Positions 7,054-14,896 of a stretch of DNA of 44,738 bases are shown here, one piece after another (position 1 is the first letter of the stretch; each line of letters opens with the position of its first letter). The stretch lies in the NCBI GenBank assembly GCA_964551875.1, contig CAZKEV010000013.1:1-44738 (forward strand), written 5' to 3'. The stretch comes from JACTUA01 sp964551875 (GTDB lineage: Archaea > Halobacteriota > Methanomicrobia > Methanomicrobiales > JACTUA01). Under the pieces are notes generated by a model that was not told where the DNA came from, made no database searches, and worked only from the letters and a program-made list of their open reading frames with translations. A program made the translations under genes and the position numbers.

Positions 7054-7695
7054 ATGCCCGAGGAACCCGTCTCCTTCCCCATCATCGGGGAACCCGCGCC
7101 AGATTTCGAGGCAGACACGACGCAGGGCCCCATCACCCTCTCGTCCCTGAAAGGCAAGTGGGTGGTGCTCTTCTCCCATCCCGCGGACTTCACGCCGGTC
7201 TGCACCACGGAGTTCCTCGCCTTCACGAAGATCTACGACGAACTGAAGGCGCTGAATGTCCAGCTCATCGGCCTCTCGGTGGACAGCATCTCTGCGCACC
7301 TTGCCTGGGTGCATGAGATCAAGGAGAAGATGGGGGTCTCCATCCCATTCCCCATCATCGCCGACCTCACGATGAAGGTCGCAAAGAGGTTCGGCATGAT
7401 CCACCCCGGCCAGTCCTCGACGGCGGCCGTCCGCTGCGTCTTCTTCATCGACGATAGGGGGATCATGCGGGCGATGATCTATTACCCGCTCCAGAACGGG
7501 AGGTACATGCCCGAGATCCTGAGGCTCGTGAAGGCCCTCCAGACGACGGACAAGTTCAAGGTCTCCACCCCCGCCAACTGGCAGCCCGGCGAGAAGGTGG
7601 TTGTTCCACCGCCGAAGACCATGGCCGAGATGGAGAAGCGCCCCACCGAGGGCTACGAGTGCAAGGACTGGTACCTCTGCTTCAAGCAGGTATAA
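7054..7695 (+). CDS. Peroxiredoxin, Prx6 (1-Cys/archaeal) type
   Basis: The 213-residue enzyme reduces peroxides by thiol chemistry in the cytoplasm. The peroxidatic Cys lies in HPADFTPVCTTE (about 41-52). The Prx6-type extension continues to a C-terminal GYECKDWYLCF with two more Cys that can form resolving disulfides, as in archaeal homologues. AAGGAG stands 10 bases before ATG 7054, so this start is preferred over a GTG at 7045 that overlaps the previous stop. Likely electron donors are the small iron or thiol proteins upstream. It ends the redox operon, and a T-run follows. Confidence 0.94.
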   Translation: MPEEPVSFPIIGEPAPDFEADTTQGPITLSSLKGKWVVLFSHPADFTPVCTTEFLAFTKIYDELKALNVQLIGLSVDSISAHLAWVHEIKEKMGVSIPFPIIADLTMKVAKRFGMIHPGQSSTAAVRCVFFIDDRGIMRAMIYYPLQNGRYMPEILRLVKALQTTDKFKVSTPANWQPGEKVVVPPPKTMAEMEKRPTEGYECKDWYLCFKQV

Positions 7696-7707
7696 TCCGG
7701 TGATTCC

Positions 7708-7714
7708 TTTTTTT
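7708..7714 (+). terminator. T-run terminator after peroxiredoxin
   Basis: Seven Ts begin 13 bases after the peroxiredoxin stop, typical of archaeal intrinsic termination. The remaining 7715-7909 holds no gene I can support. Confidence 0.5.
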
Positions 7715-7909
7715 ACATTGTATTATTTCGGATGAGAAAATAGTCCAATTCTCCTGTTAATGCCCTATAGGAGGCTATCGCAGTTTGGGGGATGCCCGAG
7801 AGGAGGGGTCAGAGCCGCCAAGAGCTGTCAGCGGGGATACTTGTTCTCATATGGCTCAGATAGGTGAGTCCCCTTCCCGATGGATGGAGGAAGGAGAGAT
7901 CGACCTCCC

Positions 7910-8242
7910 TCACCCCGCCCCCTTCCTGTTGATCTCCTGCATCGCCTCCTCGATCATATCCTTCACCGTGTCCAGCTCGTTCAGCATCGCTCTCCGGAGT
8001 GGGATGATGGCCCGGGGATCCCCGAGGACACCCAGAGCCCAGGCTGCCTTCCTCCGTACCCTCCAGTCATCGTCCTGGAGTGCCGATATGAGCGGATCGA
8101 GCCCCCGCGGGTCCCCCAGCCGTGCAAGCCCCTCGGCCGCCTTCCACCGCCGGGATGGCTCCTCATCCTGAAGCATCGAGAGGTAGTGGTTGAAACTGGC
8201 ATCATCGCCAGAGGCCGTCCGGGGTGAACTGTCCTCTCCCAT
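7910..8242 (-). CDS. HEAT-repeat (PBS lyase-like) protein
   Basis: The 110-residue protein contains two or three HEAT/armadillo-like repeats: PSRRWKAAEGLARLGDPRGLDPLISALQDDDWRVRRKAAWALGVLGDPRAIIPLRRAM. The repeated pattern WxxRxxAAxxLGxLGDPRAxxPL is diagnostic. Such repeats form a helical solenoid for protein binding; no catalytic residue is implied. It faces away from the flavoprotein gene at 8342 and its partner is unknown. Confidence 0.87.
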   Translation of the reverse strand: MGEDSSPRTASGDDASFNHYLSMLQDEEPSRRWKAAEGLARLGDPRGLDPLISALQDDDWRVRRKAAWALGVLGDPRAIIPLRRAMLNELDTVKDMIEEAMQEINRKGAG

Positions 8243-8341
8243 GGTAAGGCAGATATGCCGCCTCGGCAGGTGAAATTTTCCCTCCGGGTCCGGGCACCTA
8301 AGAGGAGTCTTTTTTTACTCTGTACATCCAAGCATGAAAGC

Positions 8342-8953
8342 ATGCCCTACAAGGTCCTCGCCTTTGCCACGAGCCCCCGGAGGCACGGGAACTCCGAGAC
8401 CCTCCTTGACTGGGTCCTCGCTTCCATGGCCGAAGAGCCGGATATCGCCATCGAGAAGGTGGCCCTCGACGAGGTCACGGTCAACCCCTGCAGGGGCTGC
8501 AACGCCTGCGAGGTCCTGAATAAATGCGTCCAGCGGGACGATATGGACATCCTCCACGACAAGATCGTCGAAGCCGACTGCATCATCTTCGCCTCGCCCA
8601 TCTACTGCCTGGGGATCTGCGCCGAGGGGAAGGCACTCGTGGACCGGGCCCAGGTCTTCCGCTCCCGGAAGTACGTCCTCAAGCTCCCCGTGGTCCCCCC
8701 TGAGCGCCTGGGGAAGCGCCTGGGGATCTTCATCTCGACAGCCGGGCAGAACTGGGACATCGTCTTCGACGGTGCAAAGATGTCTATCAAGTGCTTCTTC
8801 CATGTCACCGAGATCAGGGACAGGGACATCCTCTACCTTCTCGTGCGGGGGGTGGACAGGGCCGGCGAGGTGGAGACCCATCCCACGGCCAGGGAGGATG
8901 CCCGGGCTACGGGGAAAGCGGCCGTCGGGCGCCTGCACGAGATGAACCGGTGA
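8342..8953 (+). CDS. Iron-sulfur flavoprotein, copy A
   Basis: The 203-residue flavodoxin-fold protein opens with YKVLAFATSPRRHGNSETLLDWVL (FMN loop). The compact cluster motif CRGCNACEVLNKC (CX2CX2CX5C) characteristic of archaeal iron-sulfur flavoprotein follows, then FASPIYCLGICAEGKALVDRAQ for FMN. Relatives in Methanosarcina transfer electrons from ferredoxin and can reduce oxygen or peroxide. ATG 8342 is chosen because the open frame upstream crosses a T-rich promoter-like region (8306-8315). A second copy starts 4 bases after its stop, so the two form a tandem operon. Confidence 0.9.
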   Translation: MPYKVLAFATSPRRHGNSETLLDWVLASMAEEPDIAIEKVALDEVTVNPCRGCNACEVLNKCVQRDDMDILHDKIVEADCIIFASPIYCLGICAEGKALVDRAQVFRSRKYVLKLPVVPPERLGKRLGIFISTAGQNWDIVFDGAKMSIKCFFHVTEIRDRDILYLLVRGVDRAGEVETHPTAREDARATGKAAVGRLHEMNR

Positions 8954-8957
8954 ACCC

Positions 8958-9587
8958 ATGGATGCCGTTGTTTCGGTCCTGGGCATCTCGGGGAGTCCCC
9001 ACCGGCACGGGAACACCGAGACCCTCCTTGACGCCTTTCTCGACGGCGCCCGTGAAGCGGGCGGCGGGGTGGATAAGGTGGTCCTGAAGACCGTGGAGTA
9101 TGCACCCTGCCAGGGCTGCAACGCCTGCCACAAGGACGGCGTGTGCATCATAGAAGATGAGCTCATCCCCCTCTTTGACAGGATCCTCTCCATGGATGCC
9201 CTGGCCCTTGCATCCCCCATCTACACCATGGGGATCACCGCTGAGATGAAAGGGTTCCTGGACCGTGCACAGTACCTCTGGGCCAGGAAGTACATCCTCA
9301 AGACGCTGTACTTCACCCGCGATCATATCCGGATGCACAAGGGGGTCTTCATCTCCACCGCGGGCACAGGCTGGGAGAACGTCTTCTCCTCGGCCTTCCC
9401 CATCATGACCGCGTTCTTCGATATCATGGGCTTCGAGTACTATGACAATGTCATCGCTAACGACATGGACCGGTACAAGGGGATACGGAACCACCCGACA
9501 GCCCTCGCCGGGGCAAGGGAGAAGGGGGGCAAGGTGGTGTCGGCGATCGTGCGGCTCAGGGAAGGAGAGAACCATCAGACCAGCTGA
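8958..9587 (+). CDS. Iron-sulfur flavoprotein, copy B
   Basis: The 209-residue protein is a paralogue of copy A. It has FMN loop LGISGSPHRHGNTETLLDAFL, cluster motif CQGCNACHKDGVC (CX2CX2CX5C), and LASPIYTMGITAEMKGFLDRAQYLWARKY. Both copies share order and length but differ widely in sequence, so the duplication is old. They may work as a heteromer, which is speculation from adjacency. Overlap with convergent M50 protease is avoided, as the two stops are 6 bases apart. Confidence 0.9.
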   Translation: MDAVVSVLGISGSPHRHGNTETLLDAFLDGAREAGGGVDKVVLKTVEYAPCQGCNACHKDGVCIIEDELIPLFDRILSMDALALASPIYTMGITAEMKGFLDRAQYLWARKYILKTLYFTRDHIRMHKGVFISTAGTGWENVFSSAFPIMTAFFDIMGFEYYDNVIANDMDRYKGIRNHPTALAGAREKGGKVVSAIVRLREGENHQTS

Positions 9588-9593
9588 ACCCGT

Positions 9594-10238
9594 TCAGAAG
9601 AGGGAGGAGAAGAGGGAGGGGGTGAAGGAGAGATAGAGGAGGGCGAAGGCCGCCACGATGAGGAGCCCGAAGGCCCCCGGACTCCAGGCAAGGATCTTCT
9701 TTCCGTCGAGCGGGCCGACGGGGAGCATATTGAAGGAAGCGAGCATGGCGTTCACCTTCCACCCCATGACCCCAATGACAGAGAGAAGGTTCCCCCCCAG
9801 GAGGGCCAATGCCACGAAGGGAACGGCGAGGAGGAGGTTCGTGGCCGGCCCTGAGGCCGAGATCTTCCCATTCTGCTCCCGGGAGAGGGTGGAACCGTAG
9901 ATCACGGTGGCGCCCGGAGCAGCAAAGACCACCCCTGCAAGGGCCGCCATTGCGATCGCGACGAGGAGCATGAGATTGTCCCTCTGGAACTCGGCCCAGT
10001 AGCCATAGCGGATTGCGGTGAACTTATGCGCCAGCTCATGGAGGATGAACCCCGTGCCCACGGTTACGGCAGATACCCCGAAGACGAGAAGGAACCCGGC
10101 GAGCGAGATCCCGTCCCTGAGGAAGACGATGGTGAAGGCCAGGGTGATGGCGAACCAGGCGATGGCGAGATCGCGCCATTCCCGGGGGGGGATCCGTTCC
10201 AGCATATGCGAAATCCTGTAAAAGGTTGACCTCTTCAC
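9594..10238 (-). CDS. Site-2-protease-like zinc metalloprotease (M50)
   Basis: The 214-residue membrane protease has the zinc motif HELAH within GTGFILHELAHKFTAIRYGYWAEF and the distal LDG motif in NMLPVGPLDGKKILAW, where the Asp is a metal ligand. About six hydrophobic segments surround these. Such enzymes cleave substrates inside the membrane. No PDZ domain is present, as in many archaeal forms. The start is GTG at 10238. The upstream side carries the 32-base tandem repeats, so its promoter lies within or beyond them. The substrate is unknown. Confidence 0.9.
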   Translation of the reverse strand: MKRSTFYRISHMLERIPPREWRDLAIAWFAITLAFTIVFLRDGISLAGFLLVFGVSAVTVGTGFILHELAHKFTAIRYGYWAEFQRDNLMLLVAIAMAALAGVVFAAPGATVIYGSTLSREQNGKISASGPATNLLLAVPFVALALLGGNLLSVIGVMGWKVNAMLASFNMLPVGPLDGKKILAWSPGAFGLLIVAAFALLYLSFTPSLFSSLF

Positions 10239-10247
10239 GGATATTCC

Positions 10248-10351
10248 CTTCCCTCAGGAAGCCCTTCCTGCCGAAGCGCTTCCCTCAAGAAGGCCTTCCT
10301 TGCGGAAGCCCTTCCCTCAAGAAGGCCTTCCTTGCGGAAGCCCTTCCCTCC
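10248..10351. repeat. Tandem repeat of about 32 bp, three copies and a stub
   Basis: Two identical 32-base units (10279-10310 and 10311-10342) follow a diverged 31-base unit (10248-10278) and precede a short stub. Each unit contains the palindrome GAAGGCCTTC and a TTCC/GGAA pairing, so RNA from either strand could fold. It lies between the divergent M50 protease and chorismate mutase genes. The function is unknown; possibilities include a regulatory array or simple slippage. Confidence 0.85.
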
Positions 10352-10356
10352 AAAGA

Positions 10357-10364
10357 TGTATATC
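10357..10364 (+). promoter_or_regulatory. TATA box of chorismate mutase
   Basis: TGTATATC ends 23 bases before ATG 10387, immediately after the tandem repeats. The spacing predicts a leaderless or near-leaderless transcript and supports the ATG over a frame that starts in the repeats. Confidence 0.55.
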
Positions 10365-10386
10365 TCCCTCTCCCCATGATCCCTGT

Positions 10387-10671
10387 ATGAGTCTTGCATC
10401 CGTGAGAGAGAAGATCGATGATATCGATGGCCGGATCATCAAACTCATTGCAGAGCGGCAGCGACTGGCAGGGGAGATGGCCCACCTGAAGTTCCGGGAG
10501 GGAATCTCCATCAGGGACCCGGGGCAGCGGGAGAGGGTGCTCGAGCGGGCCTTTGACCGTGCCGTTGAGGCCATGGTCGATCCCGTCTCGGTCCAGAAGG
10601 TCTTCGACATCCTCGTGGAGATGAGCGAGGAGCGGCAGCAGGAGTGTATGGGCGACGGGAACCTGCCGTGA
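10387..10671 (+). CDS. Chorismate mutase, AroQ type
   Basis: The 94-residue all-helical enzyme converts chorismate to prephenate for phenylalanine and tyrosine synthesis. The signature VREKIDDIDGRIIKLIAERQRLAGEMAHLKFREGISIRDPGQRERVLERA carries the typical ligands: an Arg in the first helix, Lys after the turn, Asp-Pro-x-Arg and the E-R pair. Its size fits a stand-alone AroQ domain. The start follows the TATA box by about 23 bases. No other aromatic pathway gene is adjacent. Confidence 0.92.
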   Translation: MSLASVREKIDDIDGRIIKLIAERQRLAGEMAHLKFREGISIRDPGQRERVLERAFDRAVEAMVDPVSVQKVFDILVEMSEERQQECMGDGNLP

Positions 10672-10808
10672 AATGAGAGTCCGTCATCGCGTTTCAGTCG
10701 TGTTGTGCGCCGCGGATGGGGAGATGCCTGGGTTGACCCGATCTGGAGATCAGCGCTGTGGAAGTATTGCCGGCGGGCTTCTTCCTTTATCAAAGGAGAC
10801 AGGAAAAG

Positions 10809-11474
10809 ATGGCGACATTTGATCCCTCGGCTCTCGGCATCTTCATCTTCGGCCTCATTGCCGGCATCTGCCCCTGCAACAGCGTCCTCTGCATGGGATT
10901 GATCGGGTACCTGACGAGCGGGGAGACCCGGCTGTCGCTCAAAAATATCCTCAAACTGACCATATCCTTCTGCGCCGGGACAATTCTGATACTCCTCCCC
11001 CTGGGGATCATTGCAGGGTACATCGGGAGGTATCTCCTCTTCCTGAACAGCACCATCGCCTGGTCGATCGGCGGAGCACTCATGATCCTGATGGGGCTGC
11101 AGCTCCTTCACGTCTATAAACCGCCGATCCGAAGCATATTCAATTTCTTCCGGGTGTCGACATCGTATACTGTGGTGGGCGCGTTCCTCCTCGGGCTCTC
11201 GTTCGGCGCAATAACGATCGGGCGGGGCGCCCCGATGCTCATTATCGTCCTCACGTACATCGCCCTCTCCCAGACCATGGCCGAGGGGTTCTTTACCATG
11301 CTGATCTATGGGGCAGGTCTCTCCATCCCGCTCATCATAATCAGTTCCATCGGGGGCGCCATCGGGAAAAGGATCAAGGAATATTCCCAGGTCAGCGGGG
11401 ATGTCGCCGACAGGGTCATAGGGATTGCCATTGTCATCATCGGGGTCTTCTTCCTGTACCTGGCATTCGTGTAA
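10809..11474 (+). CDS. CcdA/DsbD-like membrane protein
   Basis: The 221-residue protein has six predicted membrane segments. Its opening, FDPSALGIFIFGLIAGICPCNSVLCMGLIGYL, resembles the first helix of cytochrome-c-biogenesis CcdA/DsbD proteins, which carry a Cys-Pro pair. Here CPC plus a further Cys six residues on could form a redox pair. Such proteins move electrons from cytoplasmic thioredoxin across the membrane. A second conserved stretch is GAFLLGLSFGAITIGRGAPMLIIVL. AAAGGAGA lies upstream of ATG 10809, with a TTTATC box near 10788. TauE-like transport is an alternative. Confidence 0.75.
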   Translation: MATFDPSALGIFIFGLIAGICPCNSVLCMGLIGYLTSGETRLSLKNILKLTISFCAGTILILLPLGIIAGYIGRYLLFLNSTIAWSIGGALMILMGLQLLHVYKPPIRSIFNFFRVSTSYTVVGAFLLGLSFGAITIGRGAPMLIIVLTYIALSQTMAEGFFTMLIYGAGLSIPLIIISSIGGAIGKRIKEYSQVSGDVADRVIGIAIVIIGVFFLYLAFV

Positions 11475-11594
11475 TCCCCGAAAAAATCACCGTATATCCT
11501 GGTTATGGGATGAACTCTGGAGGTTCGATGCAGCTCGAAGATCAAATCTGGAAGGGTTCATCTCTTTGCAGCAGGTACTCTCCCTGAGAGGTGC

Positions 11595-12347
11595 ATGGTG
11601 AGAGTCATCCCGGTAACCGGTCTCTCGGGGTCAGGTAAGACCACTTTCATCCGTACCCTCATCCCTCTCCTCACCAGGCTTGGCCCTGTTGGAACGGTGA
11701 AGCATATAGGGCACCATACCATGGAGCTCCCGGAAGAGAAGGACACCACGACCATGTTCGGGGCGGGGGCTGAAGCTGCAATCGGGATAGATCAGGAGAA
11801 GATGCTCATCACCCTTGACAGCACCTCCCTTGCAGAAGCCCTCGACACCCTCTCGGGGCGCGGGATCGCCTTTGCGGTTGTGGAGGGCTACAAGAGCGGC
11901 CCCCTGCCAAAGATAGCCATCGGGGATGTCAATGTGGAGGCGTGCATCCTCCGGAACCCGGAGCCGGAGGAGGTGATACGTTCCCTCGACCGGTTCCCGA
12001 GCTATTTTACCCTCGGGGAGATACTGAGGGAACTCGGGGATGAAGGGGGGGCTTCAAAGGAGCCCGTCACCCTGGTCACTACCACCATCCCTCTGCCCCC
12101 GAAAAGCGAGGGGAATACCTTTTCCATCCTTGAGCGGGCGCTTCCCCGTATTGCGGATGAGACGGCGGGGCGGAACGGGGTCATCAAAGTTCGGGCCGAG
12201 ATCCAGAGAGGTGCTCTTTTCAGCAGGCCGGATGAGTTGCTCATCGCGATTGCAGGGGAGAATGGGGATGCGGCAGCGGCTGCCCTTACCTGGGTTTTCT
12301 CCCGGTCCAGGGAATTCCTGGAAGCACGGGATATCCATCTTCTTTAA
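11595..12347 (+). CDS. mobB: MobB-type GTPase with a degenerate MoaE-like C-terminal domain
   Basis: The 250-residue protein has two parts. Residues 1-135 are MobB, the molybdopterin-guanine-dinucleotide adaptor: Walker A VTGLSGSGKTTFIRTLIPLL, GTVKHIGHHTMELPEEKDTTTMFGAGA, and VVEGYKSGPLPKIAI. Residues about 158-250 resemble the large subunit of molybdopterin synthase (ILERALPRIADETAGRNGVIKVRAEIQRGALFSRPDELLIAIAG). The usual His-Arg is Gln-Arg (IQRG), and the terminal Lys-Arg/Lys-Glu active-site segment is absent. The tail is therefore likely a non-catalytic binding module. GAGAGGTG precedes the ATG. Confidence 0.8.
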   Translation: MVRVIPVTGLSGSGKTTFIRTLIPLLTRLGPVGTVKHIGHHTMELPEEKDTTTMFGAGAEAAIGIDQEKMLITLDSTSLAEALDTLSGRGIAFAVVEGYKSGPLPKIAIGDVNVEACILRNPEPEEVIRSLDRFPSYFTLGEILRELGDEGGASKEPVTLVTTTIPLPPKSEGNTFSILERALPRIADETAGRNGVIKVRAEIQRGALFSRPDELLIAIAGENGDAAAAALTWVFSRSREFLEARDIHLL

Positions 12348-12353
12348 AAAAAA
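12346..12353 (-). terminator. T-run (minus strand) after the DUF2207 gene
   Basis: Eight As on the plus strand, overlapping the mobB stop, read as a T-run on the minus strand about 50 bases beyond the DUF2207 stop. It fits termination of the LemA-DUF2207 operon. Confidence 0.45.
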
Positions 12354-12402
12354 GAACTGATAGACCTGAATGAAAAGATCGGTTCCCAGGGGGGACCAGA
12401 GG

Positions 12403-14214
12403 TCACCTCCCCCCGGCACCGCCGCCGCCGAATCCTCCGCCGCCGCCGAACCCGCCCCCGCCGTGGAACCCCCCGCCGCCCCCCGTCGAAGGGGGAGCGA
12501 AGTGGGCGATGGGGGCGAAACCGAGGTAGAGCGCCGGTACTATATACATCTCCGGGATCCGGATGTTCAGCTCCTTCATTGCTTTTTCCACGTTCTCCCC
12601 GATGCCAAGAGTGGTACCGTAGACGAGCCAGTCCCCCCACATCGCGATGTCCTGGGGGGCGTACTCCTTGATCCGTGCAAGGTCAGAGAGGAAGGCCCGG
12701 AAGGCATCCCACTCGAGTTTCTCCTTGTAGGCATCGCCCTTCCACTGCCCGAAGAGGGTCGAGGGGAAGGCCCAGGCGATCACCACCTGGATGACCGCGA
12801 TGGACCCAAGGGCAGCGGCCGGGAGGAGGAGAGCTGCCGCCTGGGAGCCCACCACGAGGATGAGGAGGGAGATACCCGCGAGGATGGCTGAGCCGAGGAG
12901 GAGGGGGACGATGTGAGGCCTCCCGTCTATGATGAATTGATTCGCCACCGTGGGATCCACCTCTGTCGTGATCCCGCGAAGCGTGGTCTGGATCTTCATC
13001 ACCTGGAGTTCGGTCGAGCGGTCGCCCCGTGCATGCTCGGTGAGCCCTGTCAGCGCATTCGTGTCCACGACACCTCCCACTTCCAGGTTCCGGAGGAAGT
13101 TGAGGACCCGCTGCTCGTAGGGGTCCGGTGAGGTTCCCTGGAGGACGCGGATGGTGATCCCCGCATCAGGTGCCTCTCCCTTGGGCCTGATCTCAAGGAA
13201 CTTCTGCCGTGCCAGGTCGAGCACCGTGGCATAGAAGCCATTCTCGTCGAAGGTGAGGGCCTCGTCCTTGAAGACAAGGTTCACGACCCAGGGCTTCCGG
13301 CTCCGGTCAGGCACAAAGGAGAGATACTCGGGAACGACAAAGGCCTTCTCCCGGCCATAACGGTTATAGATCAGGTACAGGAGTACCGGCATGATCAGGA
13401 CGAGGCATGCAGAGAGCGCGAAGAGGAGCGCCCCTGCGTAGTACGGGAGGCTGTACCAGAAAAACCCGGACCGGGCCATCCCGTTCACATCGCCGACGGC
13501 ATTCGGGAAACCGGCCCAGTTCGTCAGGTAATCACGGGTGGCGACGACCTCGATCCCGACGACCTCGTTTGCTGCCGCGCTCCCGGATATGGTCATGGCC
13601 CCACCATCCGCCCCGGCCGAGAGGAACGGAGGGTAGGGATAGACCATCTCGACCCCTGCCAGGGGGATGGTCACCTGGAGGGAGTGGTACGGAACATGCT
13701 GGTCCGCCAGGCGGAGGTTCAGGTGGCTCGTCCCGGAGTCATATTCAAGGGGCGGGTGGATGCGATAGGTATATTCGGCCGTATAGGTCCCTGCGGGGAA
13801 GTAGTCGGGATTATAGAACCCTGCCTCGTTGTTCTGGACGAGGGAACGTATGGTGGCCCTGGCCTTGTCGGTGGTCATGCCATAGATGGTGACCTGTCCC
13901 TGGTAGTCCCGGTAATACCCGATGGTCCCTGAAGGGACATGCATCCCGATGAGCTCGATGGATGGCTGGGTGAGGGGGGCGCCTGCAAGCGGCACCTCCC
14001 AGGTGCGAAAGAGCATCCGGTAGGTGCCCGGAGCCTTCACAACATAGGTGTAGCGCTCGGTCAGGGTCCCATCCGGAGAGATGGCCGCATCATAGCGGTC
14101 GATGACCAGGTTCCCCTCGAGAATCTGGGGAAGGGCAAGGGCAAGGGCAAGGGCGACCACCCCGATGATGAGGGTGATCGCCATGAGGATGGCGATCTGC
14201 CGGGTCTCGGTCAC
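12403..14214 (-). CDS. DUF2207 membrane protein
   Basis: The 603-residue protein has an N-terminal membrane anchor (about 8-30) and an external beta-rich DUF2207 domain (RYDAAISPDGTLTERYTYVV). A second membrane segment lies near 255-280, a cytoplasmic portion with SFVPDRSRKPWVVNLVFKD follows, and two more membrane segments lie near 425-470. It ends in a low-complexity glycine-rich tail with HGGG. This architecture, with the Gly-rich end, is that of the DUF2207 family commonly found beside LemA. The GTG start at 14214 follows GGCAGGG. The molecular function is unknown; an envelope role is inferred from topology. Confidence 0.9.
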   Translation of the reverse strand: MTETRQIAILMAITLIIGVVALALALALPQILEGNLVIDRYDAAISPDGTLTERYTYVVKAPGTYRMLFRTWEVPLAGAPLTQPSIELIGMHVPSGTIGYYRDYQGQVTIYGMTTDKARATIRSLVQNNEAGFYNPDYFPAGTYTAEYTYRIHPPLEYDSGTSHLNLRLADQHVPYHSLQVTIPLAGVEMVYPYPPFLSAGADGGAMTISGSAAANEVVGIEVVATRDYLTNWAGFPNAVGDVNGMARSGFFWYSLPYYAGALLFALSACLVLIMPVLLYLIYNRYGREKAFVVPEYLSFVPDRSRKPWVVNLVFKDEALTFDENGFYATVLDLARQKFLEIRPKGEAPDAGITIRVLQGTSPDPYEQRVLNFLRNLEVGGVVDTNALTGLTEHARGDRSTELQVMKIQTTLRGITTEVDPTVANQFIIDGRPHIVPLLLGSAILAGISLLILVVGSQAAALLLPAAALGSIAVIQVVIAWAFPSTLFGQWKGDAYKEKLEWDAFRAFLSDLARIKEYAPQDIAMWGDWLVYGTTLGIGENVEKAMKELNIRIPEMYIVPALYLGFAPIAHFAPPSTGGGGGFHGGGGFGGGGGFGGGGAGGR

Positions 14215-14235
14215 GGTATCCCTGCCTCCGCCCGC

Positions 14236-14808
14236 CTAGAACTCGATCTTCGGGGGCTTCGCGATGGCCTCCTCGAACTGGAGGTAATCGAGCTTCAGGA
14301 ACCCGATGAGCCGGCCGATGATGTTTGACGGGAGGGTGTCGAGCATGGTGTTGAACTGCTGGACGATGTTGTTGTACGTGTAACGCTGCCTCGCGATCTC
14401 CTCCTCCACCCCCTTCACCGAGTCCATGAGGGAGGTGACCGTTGTCGAGGTCTTGAGGTCCGGGTAGGCCTCGGCCGTGGCGATCAGGGTACCGAGGAGG
14501 GCACGGGACTCCCTCTCGACGGTGTTCAGCTCGCCCGGGGTCCCCTTCAGCACGCTGGCCCGCATCTCGGTGATCTTCGTGAGGGTCTCCTTCTCGAACT
14601 TCGCGTAGCTCTTCACTGCCCCCAGCAGCTGCTCGATCATGTCGAGGCGCTTCTTCATGGCCACCCGGATCTGCCCGAGGGTGGCGTCAGCGGCGTTCCG
14701 GTACTTGAAGAACTGGTTATAGACGCCCACGAACCAGAGGACGAGGGCGAGGACGACGATGACGACGATGGCGAGGATGATGATCGAAAAGATATCCAGA
14801 ACAATCAC
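14236..14808 (-). CDS. lemA: LemA family protein
   Basis: The 190-residue protein starts with one membrane helix (IIILAIVVIVVLALVLWFVGVYN). The conserved LemA coiled-coil body follows: NQFFKYRNAADATLGQIRVAMKKRLDMIEQLLGAVKSYAKFEKETLTKITEMRA, then AEAYPDLKTS and RQRYTYNNIVQQFNTMLDTLPSNIIGRLIGF. The start is GTG at 14808, about 27 bases after a TTTAATAG box, so it is probably leaderless. DUF2207 follows after 21 bases in the same operon. LemA proteins are membrane-anchored helical proteins; their task is not established. Confidence 0.93.
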   Translation of the reverse strand: MIVLDIFSIIILAIVVIVVLALVLWFVGVYNQFFKYRNAADATLGQIRVAMKKRLDMIEQLLGAVKSYAKFEKETLTKITEMRASVLKGTPGELNTVERESRALLGTLIATAEAYPDLKTSTTVTSLMDSVKGVEEEIARQRYTYNNIVQQFNTMLDTLPSNIIGRLIGFLKLDYLQFEEAIAKPPKIEF

Positions 14809-14896
14809 CCGATTTGAATATTTGCTCTCTCCCTATTAAAGGGAAGTGGCTTCCCCTGGAATTCCCAGGGACGGGGGGGAAAAGTGATCTCCTTCC

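Noticed and set aside
10300..10386. Upstream start for chorismate mutase within the tandem repeats
   Set aside because: The TATA box at 10357-10364 lies downstream of that start, and the extra residues come from repeat sequence.
12403..12480. Glycine-codon repeats at the DUF2207 end, possible structured repeat
   Set aside because: They are the normal Gly-rich tail of the DUF2207 family, read in frame.
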